A stretch of 64,000 nucleotides of DNA from Acarospora socialis. Lineage: Eukaryota > Ascomycota > Lecanoromycetes > Acarosporales > Acarosporaceae. Made by a program: the position numbers and the translations under genes. Shown here one piece after another: positions 43,551 through 55,972 of this stretch. The stretch is from NCBI GenBank assembly GCA_025617375.2, contig JAMYGW020000012.1, forward strand, positions 1,364,001-1,428,000. Reading direction: 5' to 3'. The notes beneath the pieces were generated by a model. The model saw only the letters and a list, made by a program, of their open reading frames with translations. It did not search any database and was not told the DNA's origin. Position 1 is the first letter of the stretch; every line of letters starts with the position of its first letter.

Positions 43551-46424
43551 TCATTGCCCGTTCCTCTCCCGGTCTGCCTCGGCCTGCCGCCAGGCCGCTT
43601 CTCCACTGAGAGCGGAGAGACTCAGGGAGGCAAGCCCCCTCCATCCACTTCTTGACGTGCTGGCAGCATCATTGACCAGTGTTGCCGCCATGTCGTCCCC
43701 TCTCTCCAGATCCGACTCACCCTCGGCGGTGGTGCGCGGCACGGGGATGGCGGCGGATGGGGATTCAGTCGTGCTGCTACGTACGTCCATTTGCGATTCT
43801 TCGGACGGTTCGTCGCGGTAGGACGGTTGAGTGGCGGTGGATTGGGAGCTGCTGTTCATGGAGCGGACAACATCCCCTTTGCAAATGGGACAGGTGCGTC
43901 GGCGTGTCGTAAGCCATGGGGTTCTGCAGCACCAAATATCAGTCCCGAACAGTGATGCCAAGATAGAAAAGATGCGCCCTTACATGCACTCAACGTGGAA
44001 CTCATGACCGCATGGTAAGCTCATCACCCTACTTTGGCCATCCACATACTCTTCCAAGCACACAACACACTCGACCTGCTTCCCGGTGTATCGTCTTTTC
44101 CACTGTCGAGACGCAGCAAGCTTCTCGTGCTGGAGCAGCGAAGCTCTCATGGCTATCTTGTCCGGCGTGGCCGTAACAGTTGGTCCCACTTCCGAGGTTG
44201 TGCGCGAGCGTGGCCGTGGACGTGGCGAGATTGACCGCAAACCCGTTGGTAAGAGAGGAGTAGTAGGTAACGAGGAATTCGGCGAGGCCGGCGTGGAGGA
44301 AGTTGAAGGTGAGGAAGACGTCATGGTTTGATACGTCCGTACAGGTAATTGGGCTACGACCGATTTTGGCGCGCGCCAGCGACGACGTCGGATACGAGAA
44401 CGTAGCAAGAGAAGAGCGTAAACAACAGTCAGAGTCACCAGCGGGCTGATAACAAGCACAAGAAGTGTATCGAAAAACGGACTCGCTGAGACACTCGTAG
44501 GCGTAAGAGTAACCCAGAGCCCTTCATGCCCTTCGTCATCTTCTGGATCCTCTTCATTGCCGTATAAGTCTTCGACGACATGGCTCGCACCTTTGCTGCC
44601 TTGAGAATCACCATGTGGCTCTTCATCAATATGCCGTAAGTGGTCTGCGTTGATCGACTCGTCATCATCACCTAGCCAGGGCAAATGCTGAAACCATCCT
44701 CTGCTTCCTTCATCCGACGGCAGTTTGCCATTGGCGGTGACGGGGATGTCGGCAATACCGGGATTAGGAGCTTTGCCAGAGTTTGCGCCTTCAACCCCAG
44801 GCTTTGCATACTCTCCGCTCCCTGGCGTGATACTACCACCTTCCCAAGTTCCCTCGCCGGTTTGAGAGGTCTTCGTCAAACGGCCGTTGGAATTGTCGGG
44901 CAGTTTCGTGTTCTGCCTTGATGTGGAAACCGTCTCCTTGGATTCCAACGCCGATGAGCTCGAAGAAGCCATAGCGTCCTTTACACCAAGTAAATCAGGA
45001 TCCCGCCAATCTTGCACTCCAATTACAAAATCGTCTCGCGGACTCTGATGAGACGCCGAGTTGTGGGACGCACCACGACTGGCCATTTCTGATCCAGACT
45101 CGACATTATCTTCATCTTCCCAATCACCAATCAGAATCCAGTCCAGGCGACCGCTCCTTGGCGGTCGTCTGCTATCTTCTGGTAGACGAGACCGCGGGCT
45201 ACGGTCGCCGAGGCCAAAGACTGCCAAGAGAGAACCAAGCCAAGTTCTATTCACTCCAGAACGAGGAGCGGAATCCGAGTTATTGGGCGACGGTTCCTTG
45301 GTGGATGCTGGTACGATAGTGGGTTGAGATGTTGAAGTTGGTATGACTTTGCCAGTTGCAGGTGCGACGACTTTTGATTTCCTGCCACTCTTGGCTCTGT
45401 TGCTTCCTCTGGAGGGTCTGTTCTCATCTTGCCCAAATTTTGCGGAATCCAGGTAGGGAGGGTCCTCGGCAGAACTTCCGTGTGGCATGAGGGATGATAA
45501 TAGATGTGCGGTGGTATGAAAAGTGAATAATGAGGGTATCGTCACGTTCGAAGTGTCACCGCGGGCGTACATCGTTATAAGCCCTCCAACACGCGTGTTG
45601 TCTGCCACTATTACCGCAACGCCACCTCTTCTCTGTACCCATTTGACCTTCTCCAAAAAACCACAGCCTCCACGACTCAAGAGAGCAATCTTTCCAGTAA
45701 TCTCGGCGCTTTCTTGCAGAGATTGAATGTCGGCGTGTGCCGTAACCCCTCCTTTCCCAGTAAATGCGTCACGTCGTATTCTCATCGGCGAGCGTAGAGC
45801 CTCAGAACCAGGGAGCGGATGATGGAGGTAATCATCAGTTCCATCATCCTCCGAAGGTATCGTTGCATCCTTTGATGAAGCTCCAAGTAGATCTCCGCTA
45901 TGCCCCGTTGTGGATCTCCTTGATTTCTCTGCCCCGGGGATCTTCTTCACAGCTGGATATTCTCCGTGGCCCACGGCCTTGCGCTTCGAAGGAAGACCCG
46001 TCGTAAAGGTGGCCTTAGTTTCACTTGTACCACCGTCATTCCAGCCGGGTACATCGCTGCAGCCAAGTTCGCCTTCAGCACCCATAACCATCCCGCCTCT
46101 TCGAAGATTGTCGTCACCAAAGCCAACACCAACCCACAGTTGACCGCTTAACCCTTTCGACGGCAAGAGAGGACCAAATGCGGCAGGTCTGGCAAGGAAG
46201 AAGGTGGAGTTGTCGTCCGTAAGACTGATGATGGCGGATGGCGGGAAGAGGGCGCCTGGCGTGTGGAAAGAGAACAAGGCCCGGAAGCCAGATTTCCGAT
46301 GCGTTCTGACCGAAGAGGTTGATACATGTCGAGGAGGATGCGCGCTAAGAAGACTGAAAAAAGTGAAGATAATCGTACCAAATACAAAGGAAACAAGGAG
46401 GAGCATTAATCGTAGGGGCCGCAT
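43551..46424 (-). CDS. PA-TM-RING E3 ubiquitin ligase
   Basis: Two exons (46424-43984 and 43923-43551; 60-nt intron GTAAGG...CTGCAG) give 937 residues. A hydrophobic signal or anchor occupies residues 1-28. The protease-associated domain spans about 235-320 (GKIALLSRGGCGFLEKVKWV, then IPSLFTF). A long disordered acidic/Ser linker follows. A transmembrane segment near 650-680 (LLVLVISPLVTLTVVYALLLL) is followed by RSRIRRRRWR. A RING-H2 at about 795-840 reads CVVCLEEY...LPCGHEFHVECITPWL...CPIC, completed across the intron. The architecture matches RNF13/GRAIL-type PA-TM-RING ligases and fungal endomembrane counterparts that ubiquitinate cargo at Golgi, endosome or vacuole. The luminal linker is unusually long compared with animal members. 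Confidence 0.88.
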
Positions 46425-48403
46425 GTTGTGGCGGTAGTGTCGAATCTGCAGCTGGTCGCTGCCGTCTCAGCTCGAAGCTGGAGAACAGTGGATGAGGTCT
46501 CTCATGAAGAAGACAGCCTAGGATGAGGATCACACAACCTATGGGAGACGGTCATATGGGGGACGAAGGAAGGTGGTGGAGGTGAGCTCATGAGTGTCAA
46601 GGGCGAGGCGCGTGGATGGGATGTCTTGTCTTGTGGCGCTCATGCCAAGCACAACCGAACTTGGAACCTGAGAGCGGCCCGCAACTGCAAAAGCTTATGT
46701 AAGCCACAGAGGACTTCACCTCACTCCTCTATTGAAGGAATGAAAAGATGGAAATCCCAGATTACATTGTTCAAGGTTGTCAGCACTTGCGTTACAGGGT
46801 ATTGCTGGATCTTTGCAAGAGTGGTACTTGAATAGTCTGCGAGTTCTCTGAGCACTTTAGCATTGGGTATTCCGCTATGGTGCTCCATTGGATTGAGCAT
46901 CAACCTCTGTTCACAAAAGCGAACACTGTTGGGAAGTCAAGTCATTGCTCTTACGCCTGTAACGGTTGCCACCGTTATGTTTTTCGGTTCAAAGGGGACA
47001 AGAGGAACCTTTTGAGTTAAGTTCCGTCTGCATTTCAGGGTTCTTACTATGTTCTCCCCTTACCCAGACCCGGTACAGACTGAGTGCGTGGGACTGCTTC
47101 TTGCTATCTGACTTGTCTGAGGTCCTTTCATTTACAAGGTATGCTCGCAAAAGGTTTTGAGCCATTTGTGATTCTCAAGCAAGCCGTAAAGGGGGAAGCA
47201 TTGAAGCCATGTCATAGTGCAGGCCCGAACAAACATCCGTTTCGAATGTTTTATGGTGGCTAGTCAGCCCCGCCCGCCGGGATTCAATGATGACCAGTTT
47301 AACAATGCTCCTAGAGTTGCTGAAATGCTGACTTTCGTGGCCTCATAGTGGATGGAGTTTGCTGCAGAGGCGAGCTTGGCTCCGTCCGCGGAGTCTTATG
47401 AGGTAAGGTAGAGCACTCACAACATCGAGGTAATGTGCTGGCGTCGACTTCCAACGTTGGAGGATGTTTCGCAGCTAAGGTAGGCACCTAAGGTAGGGAC
47501 TGAGTTCAGGCTGACTGATAGATGCTCGTTTACTGCGCCAATAATAACGGGGGCTGTCTGCGGCTTAGCTTCTCCCAGCCGTGGAATCAAGCGATCGTAA
47601 GGTATCGCCGATCATATCCAATTATGAACCGAAGCTAGTCCGGATCTTCTCCAGCATTATTGAATTGACCTAAGCGACTATGATGACGATCCACTTCTAA
47701 GAAGGGCAATTTATAACTTAACTCGGCAGTTGAAAGGCTGGGCCGCCAAATTGCGTTACTTTCGTTTCTCCAAATCTCCGCTTGCATCGAGGCTAACTTA
47801 CCTGGGATCAGCGGATTGAATTTGCCCATGAGGATCTGCACATAGGTTATACGTGGTCATCGTGCTTCAATTCAAAGCTGCCTCTTGCAGAGTGAAAGCT
47901 GTTGTAGTACGATGCGAATAATATTATTGCAGTACGGAGTAGAAAATACCATGTAGTGCCTTCGGGTAGCAACCCAATGTCAAATGATAAGGTGACGGTC
48001 CCCCAGTCAAGAGGCGCCCGCAAACGGTCCAAGGCCGTACTAGACCGTGCCACGCATCTTACCTCAACGGCTCTGGCTCAGCTTTGGTTCGCTCTCTGAC
48101 TGGACGGAATCACCATCTCCTCACCGTCGTAGCTGCTTCTTTTGAAATCGATTATACCTAGGTAGCTAATGACGCCAGAAACTAGACGTCCTTTTTCCTC
48201 CAGCCGCAGGACAGCCTTCTCATTATTTTTCCGTTGATTCCTTCTAAGACTTTTCCACTTCTCGATTGCCTCGGATCATTCTCAGCGTCGACGTTGATCG
48301 CACATCCGTTGATCAATTGCTTCTTCCTCGTGTCTCTCTTGGCTTATCCAAGCCCTTTCCTTCCCTTACCTCTTTCCTTTTCCTCTTGTATCTACCAGCA
48401 ATC
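46425..48403. other. 2-kb intergenic, divergent
   Basis: This separates the RING ligase and aquaporin genes, which point apart. AGGTAGG/CCTAAGG motifs lie at 47475-47497 and TATACCTAGGTA at 48153-48164, the latter about 240 bp upstream of the aquaporin ATG. A pyrimidine-rich leader precedes 48404. No gene seen. Confidence 0.45.
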
Positions 48404-49752
48404 ATGAATATCGGCACTACCAAGGGACATGGCAAGCGGGTGCCACTCATCGGCTTCATGCCGGACAGCATTCGGAACCATTTCATAGCCATGTGCGGCG
48501 AGTTTACTGGCACCGTGCTCTTCCTCTTCTTCGCCTTCTCGGGCACACAGGTCGCCAACACGCAAACACAAGGACAAGGCGGCACCACCATCACAGCCCC
48601 TCCGAATCCTGCCCAGTTGCTCTATATTAGTTTGACCTTTGGTTTCTCTTTGGCCGTCAATGCCTGGGTTTTCTTTCGGATCAGCGGAGGTCTCTTCAAT
48701 CCAGCTGTATGTTTGATCAACCCTGCTTTTGATGGGTACCGCTCGGCTGACACAATGGCCATAGGTGACCTTTGGAATGTTTCTCGTTGGGGCGTTGCCG
48801 TTGGTACGAGCTTGCCTACTCGTCTTCGCACAAATACTTGGTGGTATGGCCGCGGCTGCCCTCGTGTCTTGCCTCTTCCCGGGCTCCTTGAATGTTCAAA
48901 CGTCTCTTGGCGGCGGTACCACCATCGTCATGGGGTTGTTCATCGAGATGTTTCTCACCGCCGAACTCGTCTTCACGATTTTCATGCTAGCGGCGGAGAA
49001 ACACAAGGGTACTTTTATCGCGCCTATTGGCATTGGGCTGGCCCTCTTCGTCGCTGAACTGACCGGTAGGCCCCCATCTCCAACGTTCACCGCGAGTGCT
49101 TGCTAACAGACTTGCAGGCGTATACTACACTGGAGGATCGCTCAACCCGGCACGATCATTCGGTCCGAGTGTGGTATTGCACCAATTCTACAACTACCAC
49201 TGGATCTACTGGCTTGGTCCCATTCTTGGATCATTTGTGGCGGCAGGCTTTTACATGTTCATCAAGATGCTCGAGTACGAGACCGCCAATCCGGGACAGG
49301 ACCTGGACGATAAGGAAGCGCAGGTGTTCAATCCCGAGGTTAGTGTCGAGAGACCGAACGTCGCTCTGCACCAAGCGGATTATGTCGCGCAACCGGACGG
49401 CAATGTCAAACCCGCTCAACCGGCTGGGGGTCGGCAGAGTAGGGAGGGTCGAGGCAACAACACGCAGAGCCGTCCTCATTCGAACTCGGCCAGCAGAAAC
49501 CAGCCAGATCGGTCCCCCCGGAGGAGTCGAGAATATACGTACCCAGCTACGGACGGGACAGCAATTTACCCCCAAGATAATGCATCGCCGTACATTACAG
49601 GCGGTACAACTTCATATGTCCCGGGCACTACAACAACCTATGTTCCAGGCGGCGCAACAACTTACGCCCCGAGAACTTCTCATGACTCGTACCGACGAGG
49701 GCCTGATGTTGAAAGCGGTCGGTATGCGTCTCGACGTGCTGGCCGGTACTAG
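48404..49752 (+). CDS. Aquaporin (MIP family) with long disordered tail
   Basis: Exons 48404-48706, 48765-49065 and 49118-49752 give 412 residues. Six membrane spans and two NPA boxes are visible. The first, GGLFNPAV (about 96-102), is formed across intron 1. The second is GGSLNPARSFGP (about 205-216). The Arg after the second NPA, with no Asp following it, points to an orthodox water channel rather than a glycerol facilitator. The selectivity of this fungal group is not certain. The first span includes EFTGTVLFLFFAFSG. The C-terminal about 150 residues are hydrophilic with Ser/Arg/Gln and a short repeat GGTTSYVPG/GTTTTYVPGGATTY, probably cytosolic and regulatory. Donors are GTATGT and GTAGGC; acceptors are TAG and CAG. 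Confidence 0.9.
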
Positions 49753-50252
49753 TCTCTACATGGTCAAAGAGTACAAGTTGGTTGAGGCTTTCCTCTCTAT
49801 TGACACTGTTGTGTTAGGACTGTGACTGGCGTTTCAAAATCTAAGGAGGTCGAAACCTTTGCAGGGCGTTGATCCGCACATCTGGCATTTGCAGCGGCAC
49901 ATCTTGCTTGGAGCTCCATATCATGTATCTAGTCGATGGAAGATCACTTTCTATTCAGATGTAATTACATGTAATTAATTTGAAGAGCTCTGAAGAGCTC
50001 ACACTCACCACACAAAATCTCCGTAACAGTGACCATGGTAAGGTATTGCAAGTGAGAACTAGGCCCAGACCTTACCTGGATTGGCTAGCGTGGATATCGT
50101 ACGAGTGACGTCTTTGCTCAACAATGCGTAAAAGTTGAGAAAGCAGGAAGCTTGTTACCTAGATTTTCCACCTCAACCAGAACGACAAGGTTAGCACTTA
50201 TTCAATCACTCAGAACTCCAGCAATTGGTTGTTACGCGTTTCAAAAACCAAT
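49753..50252. other. Intergenic
   Basis: 3' flank of the aquaporin and promoter of the next gene. No additional feature seen. Confidence 0.45.
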
Positions 50253-51239
50253 ATGGCCGATAAAGTCAAAGAGGTCGCCGTGGAAGAGGCTGAGCGCATC
50301 AAGAACCTCGCTGCCGATGCCGCGTTGTCGGGTGCCTATCTCTACCCTTTGAGGGTCTGTTCCTCCCTAGGCAGATGCCGCGGCCATTGGAACTGACTTG
50401 CTCAGGGTATTGCGTACTTTCTCTCACACCGTGCGCTTTGGAAGCCTCTTATTGCGAAGCTCGCTCCTACGGTCACACTGGGCGTTGGAATTACGACCTT
50501 CATGTTTGTGTTCACCTACTTGCCTCAAGCCGCGGTCCTTGCTTTCACCAACGGACCGCTGGCTGCTATCTCCGCAGCGTTGTTGGTGTTAAGTGAGAGC
50601 TCCACCATCTTCACCGTTCTCAGCAAGTCATTCCTCATCCAAGACGCTCTGGTCGACACCTTCGACGGAGTGCTGGTCTCCAAGGGGACCACCGACCTCG
50701 TCTCGGGAGGCCGACAGATCAAGGCTGGTGGTGATCCAATGGCCAAGCTGGGAAAGCTCGTCAAACAACCGTTTGCGAAGTTTACCCCCAAAGCACTGAT
50801 CCGGTACTTTATGTACCTGCCCCTCAACTTCATCCCCGTCGTGGGAACGGTCATCTTCGTCATCCTGCAAGGCCGCCGGGCAGGACCGACAGCACACCAG
50901 AGGTACTTTCAGCTCAAAGGGTGGAGCAGCTCGCAGCAACAGCAGCACATCGATGAGTACAAGGCGGCTTATACCAGGTAAGTCTCGCTAAGCTATACCT
51001 TAGAGCCTGGATCATCATGGTGCGTTACGTTGTTAAATCACTGGAGCTAACTTTTCCATTTCGCTTGCAGCTTCGGTGTTGCCACAGTTCTCCTCGAACT
51101 CGTACCACTTGCGTCGATTGTGTTCGCTTTCACCAATACCGTCGGCGCTGCCCTCTGGGCCGCTGACATGGAGAAGGGAAATGTCACGGCTCATGGCACA
51201 GCGCCCCACTTGAGAGAGCAAGCGAAGAAAGCAGAATAA
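50253..51239 (+). CDS. EI24/Rrt8-like polytopic membrane protein
   Basis: Three exons (50253-50354, 50406-50977, 51071-51239) give 280 residues. Four hydrophobic regions are visible: FMFVFTYLPQAAVLAF, ISAALLVLSESSTIFTVLS, YLPLNFIPVVGTVIFVIL and VLLELVPLASIVFAFTNTVG. The LYPLRGIAYFLSH entry, the FIPVVGT turn and the QRYFQLKGWS loop match the fungal EI24-domain group that includes yeast Rrt8/Lds1/Lds2, lipid-droplet and spore-wall proteins. Exact function is unknown. Intron donors are GTCTGT and GTAAGT; both acceptors are CAG. The start MADKVKEVAVEEAERIKNLA is a short amphipathic helix that could target lipid droplets or ER. Confidence 0.75.
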
Positions 51240-52321
51240 GCCGATTACTCTTCGAAGATTGCCAACACGCTGCTGGTTGATAATGGTCGGGAAACTAACC
51301 AACGATGATACGGTTCTCGTAACCATCAGCCTTTGCTTTGCACTGTTCAACGGACTAGATAAGTGTATTAGGAGTCTTTCCGACGAGTTTAGCATGTCGG
51401 TACTTCTGTACTCTCGAAACCCAGTCCACTGCAGCTCTTGAACCAGCCACTTTGGCCATGTTTACGGCCACAACCTAGACGAGGGTGACACAATGTCACC
51501 GACGAAGTCAGTGCTCAATCGTTCTAGACATTTTTATTCCTTCGACGACACGCCACGGTTCTACTGAGACCGCGCTGTTCTGTGCTATCATCGCCCATGC
51601 CCTTGCCAGCCTGAGGGGAGTACATTTTCCCATCAGCAGTTGAACTTTGTGACACGAGCCATACGTGATTCGATGGTTGTGATTGCTGATGCAAATGCGT
51701 CGGGAATTGATGGCTGCGTATCTTGGGAAGGCGGAGGTAAGGTAAAGAAGGAAAATCTCTATGCTTGCATACATGTAGTGGGAGGCGAGAGCAACTTCCT
51801 TTTGCACGTGTGACTACCTGGTAAGGTGCCATCCCCACGGGTACTGGCAGACCGCATCCAGGCTTCGTGTGACAGTCTCACAATCCTCGAGAAAGGTAAG
51901 TGGTTCGTTTCAAGTTGTGCAAAGATTCCAAAATAGGCAAGGAAGGCAGACGTTTACCCTTTTGGTCTTAGCTCACTGTTGCCCTAAGCGCGCTGACATT
52001 CACTCGTAAGGTAGCTTAATTTGTCGCGTCAAACATCTTGCTCTTCATCTCTCAACATTCCCATTCCTGCACTTGCTGCACTCATCACTCTTTTCTATCC
52101 ACGCTGGTCCGGTCATTCATTTTGATCACTCACTTCTAACACTCCTTCATCCCGACTGGCCAAGACCTCTGTTGACGTCGGAAGCCAAACGAACAGTTAC
52201 CTGTAAGCTCAGTTGATACCTAAGATCTTTGCTGTTACAAACTCCTCCCAGCGCGCTATTCAATAGAAGCTATTGACGTGCATGTACTAATCATCAGCGT
52301 GACAATAGGACCAACATCAAG
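51240..52321. other. 1.1-kb intergenic region
   Basis: No gene supported. The last 300 bases are pyrimidine-rich and likely hold the promoter and leader of the secreted protein that follows. Confidence 0.4.
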
Positions 52322-54929
52322 ATGACCCTCTCTTCTACCGGCTTGATGTCGATTACACTCGTTTACCTCATCTTCGTTTCTACGTCCTGGACCTGGCCGC
52401 ATAATCCACGTCATCACCATGACCCGGGCCATCATGGGCATCACGGACATCATGGCGTTGTAGGTGGCTCAGGTACTGGCTTCGCGAATATCGCAGGTAA
52501 AGCTGCACCACATCTATGGTTCGCAGGTGCTCAGGCGGGCTGCAGCTGACTTGCTCAAGACTTGACATCGGCTACGGCTCTCTCAACTGGACCTGAGTTT
52601 ATGAACTCATCTTGTGCTTACAGCTCCGGGAGCACGAATAAATCTATTCCCGAGTCTCCGAAAAAGTCTGTGAGCTCAGGAAAGTCTATCTTCACTGCAA
52701 GCGCAGTGGATATCTCACAATTGCAGCCAACCACTACAGATACGCAGCAGACCTCTACTTCTACTCAAGCTGATGCGACAACGACCATTCATATCACCAA
52801 GACATCCTATGTCACAAGTACTGTTCGAGCCACGGGTAAGTCTCTCCGATAGTTTGATGTTGGAATCTTGGAGACCTAATCTTATGTCACTAGGGCTCGT
52901 GTCAAGCATACACGTCGATCCGACTCTGGATAGCCCAGTCTCGGATACCGCCAGCGTTGCGAAGCGTGTCGCCGCATCCAATCCATTCGGTGGAGGGTAC
53001 GAGTCGTTTCAGCTTGGACCAGCTTCAAGTTCTTCATCGACCTCAGCTGCTCCCGCCACTACTCCTGCGGCTCTGTGCCCTACCAGCAACGGGACCATCT
53101 ATACTTCAACACAAGGCCAGCAATACGCGATCGTCTGTGACCTTGATTACCTTAGCAACGATCTGCGCTTCATCCTCGCTAGCTCGTTCGATGAATGTAT
53201 CCAGCAGTGCGATACTTATAACCTGAAGTCGAGCAGTGGCAATGGATGCGTCGGTGCTCTTTTCGTCCCGAGCCGAGTACACGGTCAGAATGACTGCTAT
53301 CTGAAGTCGACTGTCAAAACTCCCACTCCCGCGCAACTAAGCATGGTGGTGGGGATATTACTGTCAACGTCGACGTCCTCTTCCACGGACCCTGGCCAAT
53401 CCACCACTGCAACGCTAGTCGAATCTCCAAGCGTTACTAGCAGTTTATCCACTGCTGCGAGAACTACATCTGACGCTGTCTCCGTCATTTCTCAACCGAC
53501 TGCCGCTCATGCGCCTGGCTCCTTGGTTGTTGTGCCCAGTGTCGCTGCGTCTCATCTACATGGTCCTAGCTCAAACAAGCCAACAACTCAATATATCGAC
53601 TGGAAACCTCCTACAAATGCTAAACTGGACTCCTATCTACTGAGCGTGGGTGTGAACGACGCGCTATCGACGTCGTATCCTCCTTCTCTCGACACTGGAG
53701 TTATCGAACTCAACGCATCAACCGAAGGCCTACTGAAACCTCTGAGTGGCACGCCGCATATTTCGCGTGACGGTGGTAGAGGTGGTCATCTCAACGGGCA
53801 GCACTTGTTTGTCTTCTGTGATACTGGTGCCTACACAGCTCCCACTGATTATTCAGACGGTAATTTTCTCGGCTTTGTTTCGAGTTCAGTCGCCATCGAT
53901 ACGGGACTAAATGGTCTTGCGGGACAAGCTTTAGCACTCGAAGACGGTATTGGGCAATGGAGTGATGACGTCGGACGAATGCGCGGCTTCTCGCCCATGA
54001 CTCAAGGCGAGCAGAGCTACAACTTGGCTATGCAGGGAAATGGTCAACGTTACGCTGTGTGGCCGGAGTCTTCACTCATCCCACTGGATGCCTCGACCTC
54101 CATCCTCTACGCGCCTATCGTCTACGACAATGTGAACATGGCTACTAGGGCTGCAGTCTTTACATACACAGGAGCAGCTCTCCTCACCATTACCGCGGGC
54201 GGGAAAGGCGGGCCTGTAGCTACACGGACAGTCGACAAACTGTTTGGTCAGGATGAGGTGCAATGGGGTTGCATTGGCGGAATTCGCTCTTGGGGACCTT
54301 TAGGTGTTGGAGGTACCGATGGCAAAGTGTATCTCTTCGGCAAAGTGGCCGGGGGCCTTCTGCTCGCAAGAACACAGTATGATACCGTCGTCGACCGAAA
54401 CTCGGTATGTCTTATGAGATATTGCGGTATGACCTGACGCTAATGATTGTGTCAGTACGAGTATTGGACCGGCACCGCTTGGCACACCACTATGCCATCG
54501 GCATCCTCAACTGCTTATTTCATAGCCGGAAACTTCATGGATGTGGATGTATTCTACTCACCTCGCCATCTCACTTTCATCATTGTGTATCTGAATGGCG
54601 ATGCCGACAATACCTTCTACTTCCGCTACCTTAAAGCCGATCACGCTATTCTACCGCCGGGTGCTGCTGGCGGCGATCCGTCGGCAGACTACGTCGAAGC
54701 TCTCGTTGCGTATCCATGGTCGACAGCGCAAGTTCTGTATAAAGCTTCTCCGGGGTTGAGTGGCAAATACATCTACGCCGGTGGTGTCCACCAAGGGTAC
54801 TTTGGCGACAGCGACATCACCAATGGTGGTACGAAGATGCTCTTGAGTTGGACTGCGCCGACTGGCCTGAATCCTGCCTCGGAGAACAGTGAGTATCAAC
54901 TCGTCACAGCGGATATCGAATGGGTGTGA
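52322..54929 (+). CDS. Secreted PAN/apple-domain protein with DUF4185-like beta-propeller
   Basis: Exons 52322-52496, 52560-52835, 52894-54404 and 54456-54929 give 811 residues. A signal peptide (about 1-25) leads into a His/Gly-rich stretch (HHHDPGHHGHHGHHG) and a long Ser/Thr linker. A small PAN/apple-like Cys domain lies around residues 245-310 (CDLDY, FDECIQQCDTY, CVGALF, DCYLKS). After another Ser/Thr spacer, a large C-terminal catalytic-type module (about 370-811) shows HLFVFCDTGAY, GQRYAVWPESS, LYAPIVYDNV, GCIGGIRSWGP and FYSPRHLTFIIVYL. Repeated beta motifs with acidic residues resemble DUF4185 and five-bladed glycosidase propellers. It is probably an extracellular wall or polysaccharide-binding enzyme; substrate unknown. 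The first intron ends in AAG. Confidence 0.75.
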
Positions 54930-55972
54930 AGTTACACGTGCTTGCTCGGGCTTGATGCGCGTCGCTCCAACGGTGTCTTAAGGCAGGCTTTCAACGGTTC
55001 TGGATATTTAGTTTGGACGCCCCGCCGTCACTGTTGTCGTGAGTGGAACTTCGTTGTAACTTTCCCCGTGTATATTAGATTGTTGCCTTGAACTACCACG
55101 TAACTTCATATTTCTGTTTTCTTCAAACTTAAATTAGTTTAATATAATGCTGGCAGCACATAGTGCTAGTAATTGGGAAAAAGTCTATGAATAATACTTT
55201 ATATAAAACATATTCAAGAAAAAGTTTGGGCATAAGCATCCTGCATGGGCTAGCTTCCGGGTTTCTGCATTGCTGAATGGCATGACAGGTCAGCCTGGTC
55301 ATATCTAACGATAAAATCTAACAATCGCACTAATTGAGGCTCAAAATGAGGCTCAAGTTCTAAATGTAATATATATATTGACCCTGACCCGACGGCCACC
55401 CTAACCACAAGTCTCTCCTCCCTAAGAGCTCGGTACATGATACTGACCTGTGTGCCAGTGTTCCTCTTTGAGGCCGAACCCACACCGTTCTCGAACGTAG
55501 GGTGATCAACAAGACCTCGATACATTTGTCCTGACCGCTCTCGCTGAGCTTCAAACAGAGAAACTGAACCACAGCAACGATGAAACAACACCACCGGTGA
55601 ACCAAGCATCAACGACCACGGCACCAAAGAAGCCACTAATGCTAGCAATATCCACCACCGGCCCACCACCGCTCCGAAACGAGACCTACCTACTATTCTT
55701 CCCCCTGTACCGATGGCTCCTGGCGCCGGCGCACGACGACAAGGAGGAGACGGAACGCCTGCTCTTCGAGGGCGCTCCGTCCTCCACCACCTCCAGCGAC
55801 GGAGTCAGCAACGGTAACGGTACGGAGGGGCGCGAGGCACAGAAGCCGCTGCGAGCTGTGATCGTGGTAATACCGAGTCTGCTATCTACACCTTTCGAAT
55901 TAGTAAATGTTTCACTATGGTTTCTCGACTTGTACTTCCCTGTTTGTAAGAAAAGTTGCTCTCCTGTGAAAC
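54930..55972. other. Intergenic with AT-rich insert and transposon-like end
   Basis: Sequence turns AT-rich around 55110-55380 and ends at the 18-bp motif 55386-55403. Beyond this a plus frame with ATG 55639 (LRNETYLLFFPLYRWLL) runs to about 55930 but has no family I recognise. It may be a truncated gene. Otherwise empty. Confidence 0.4.
55386..55403. repeat. Inverted copy of the 18-bp transposon-like end
   Basis: GACCCGACGGCCACCCTA is the exact reverse complement of the 18 bases at 35879-35896. It closes an AT-rich stretch; no matching opposite end is evident within 300 bp to the left. Confidence 0.5.
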
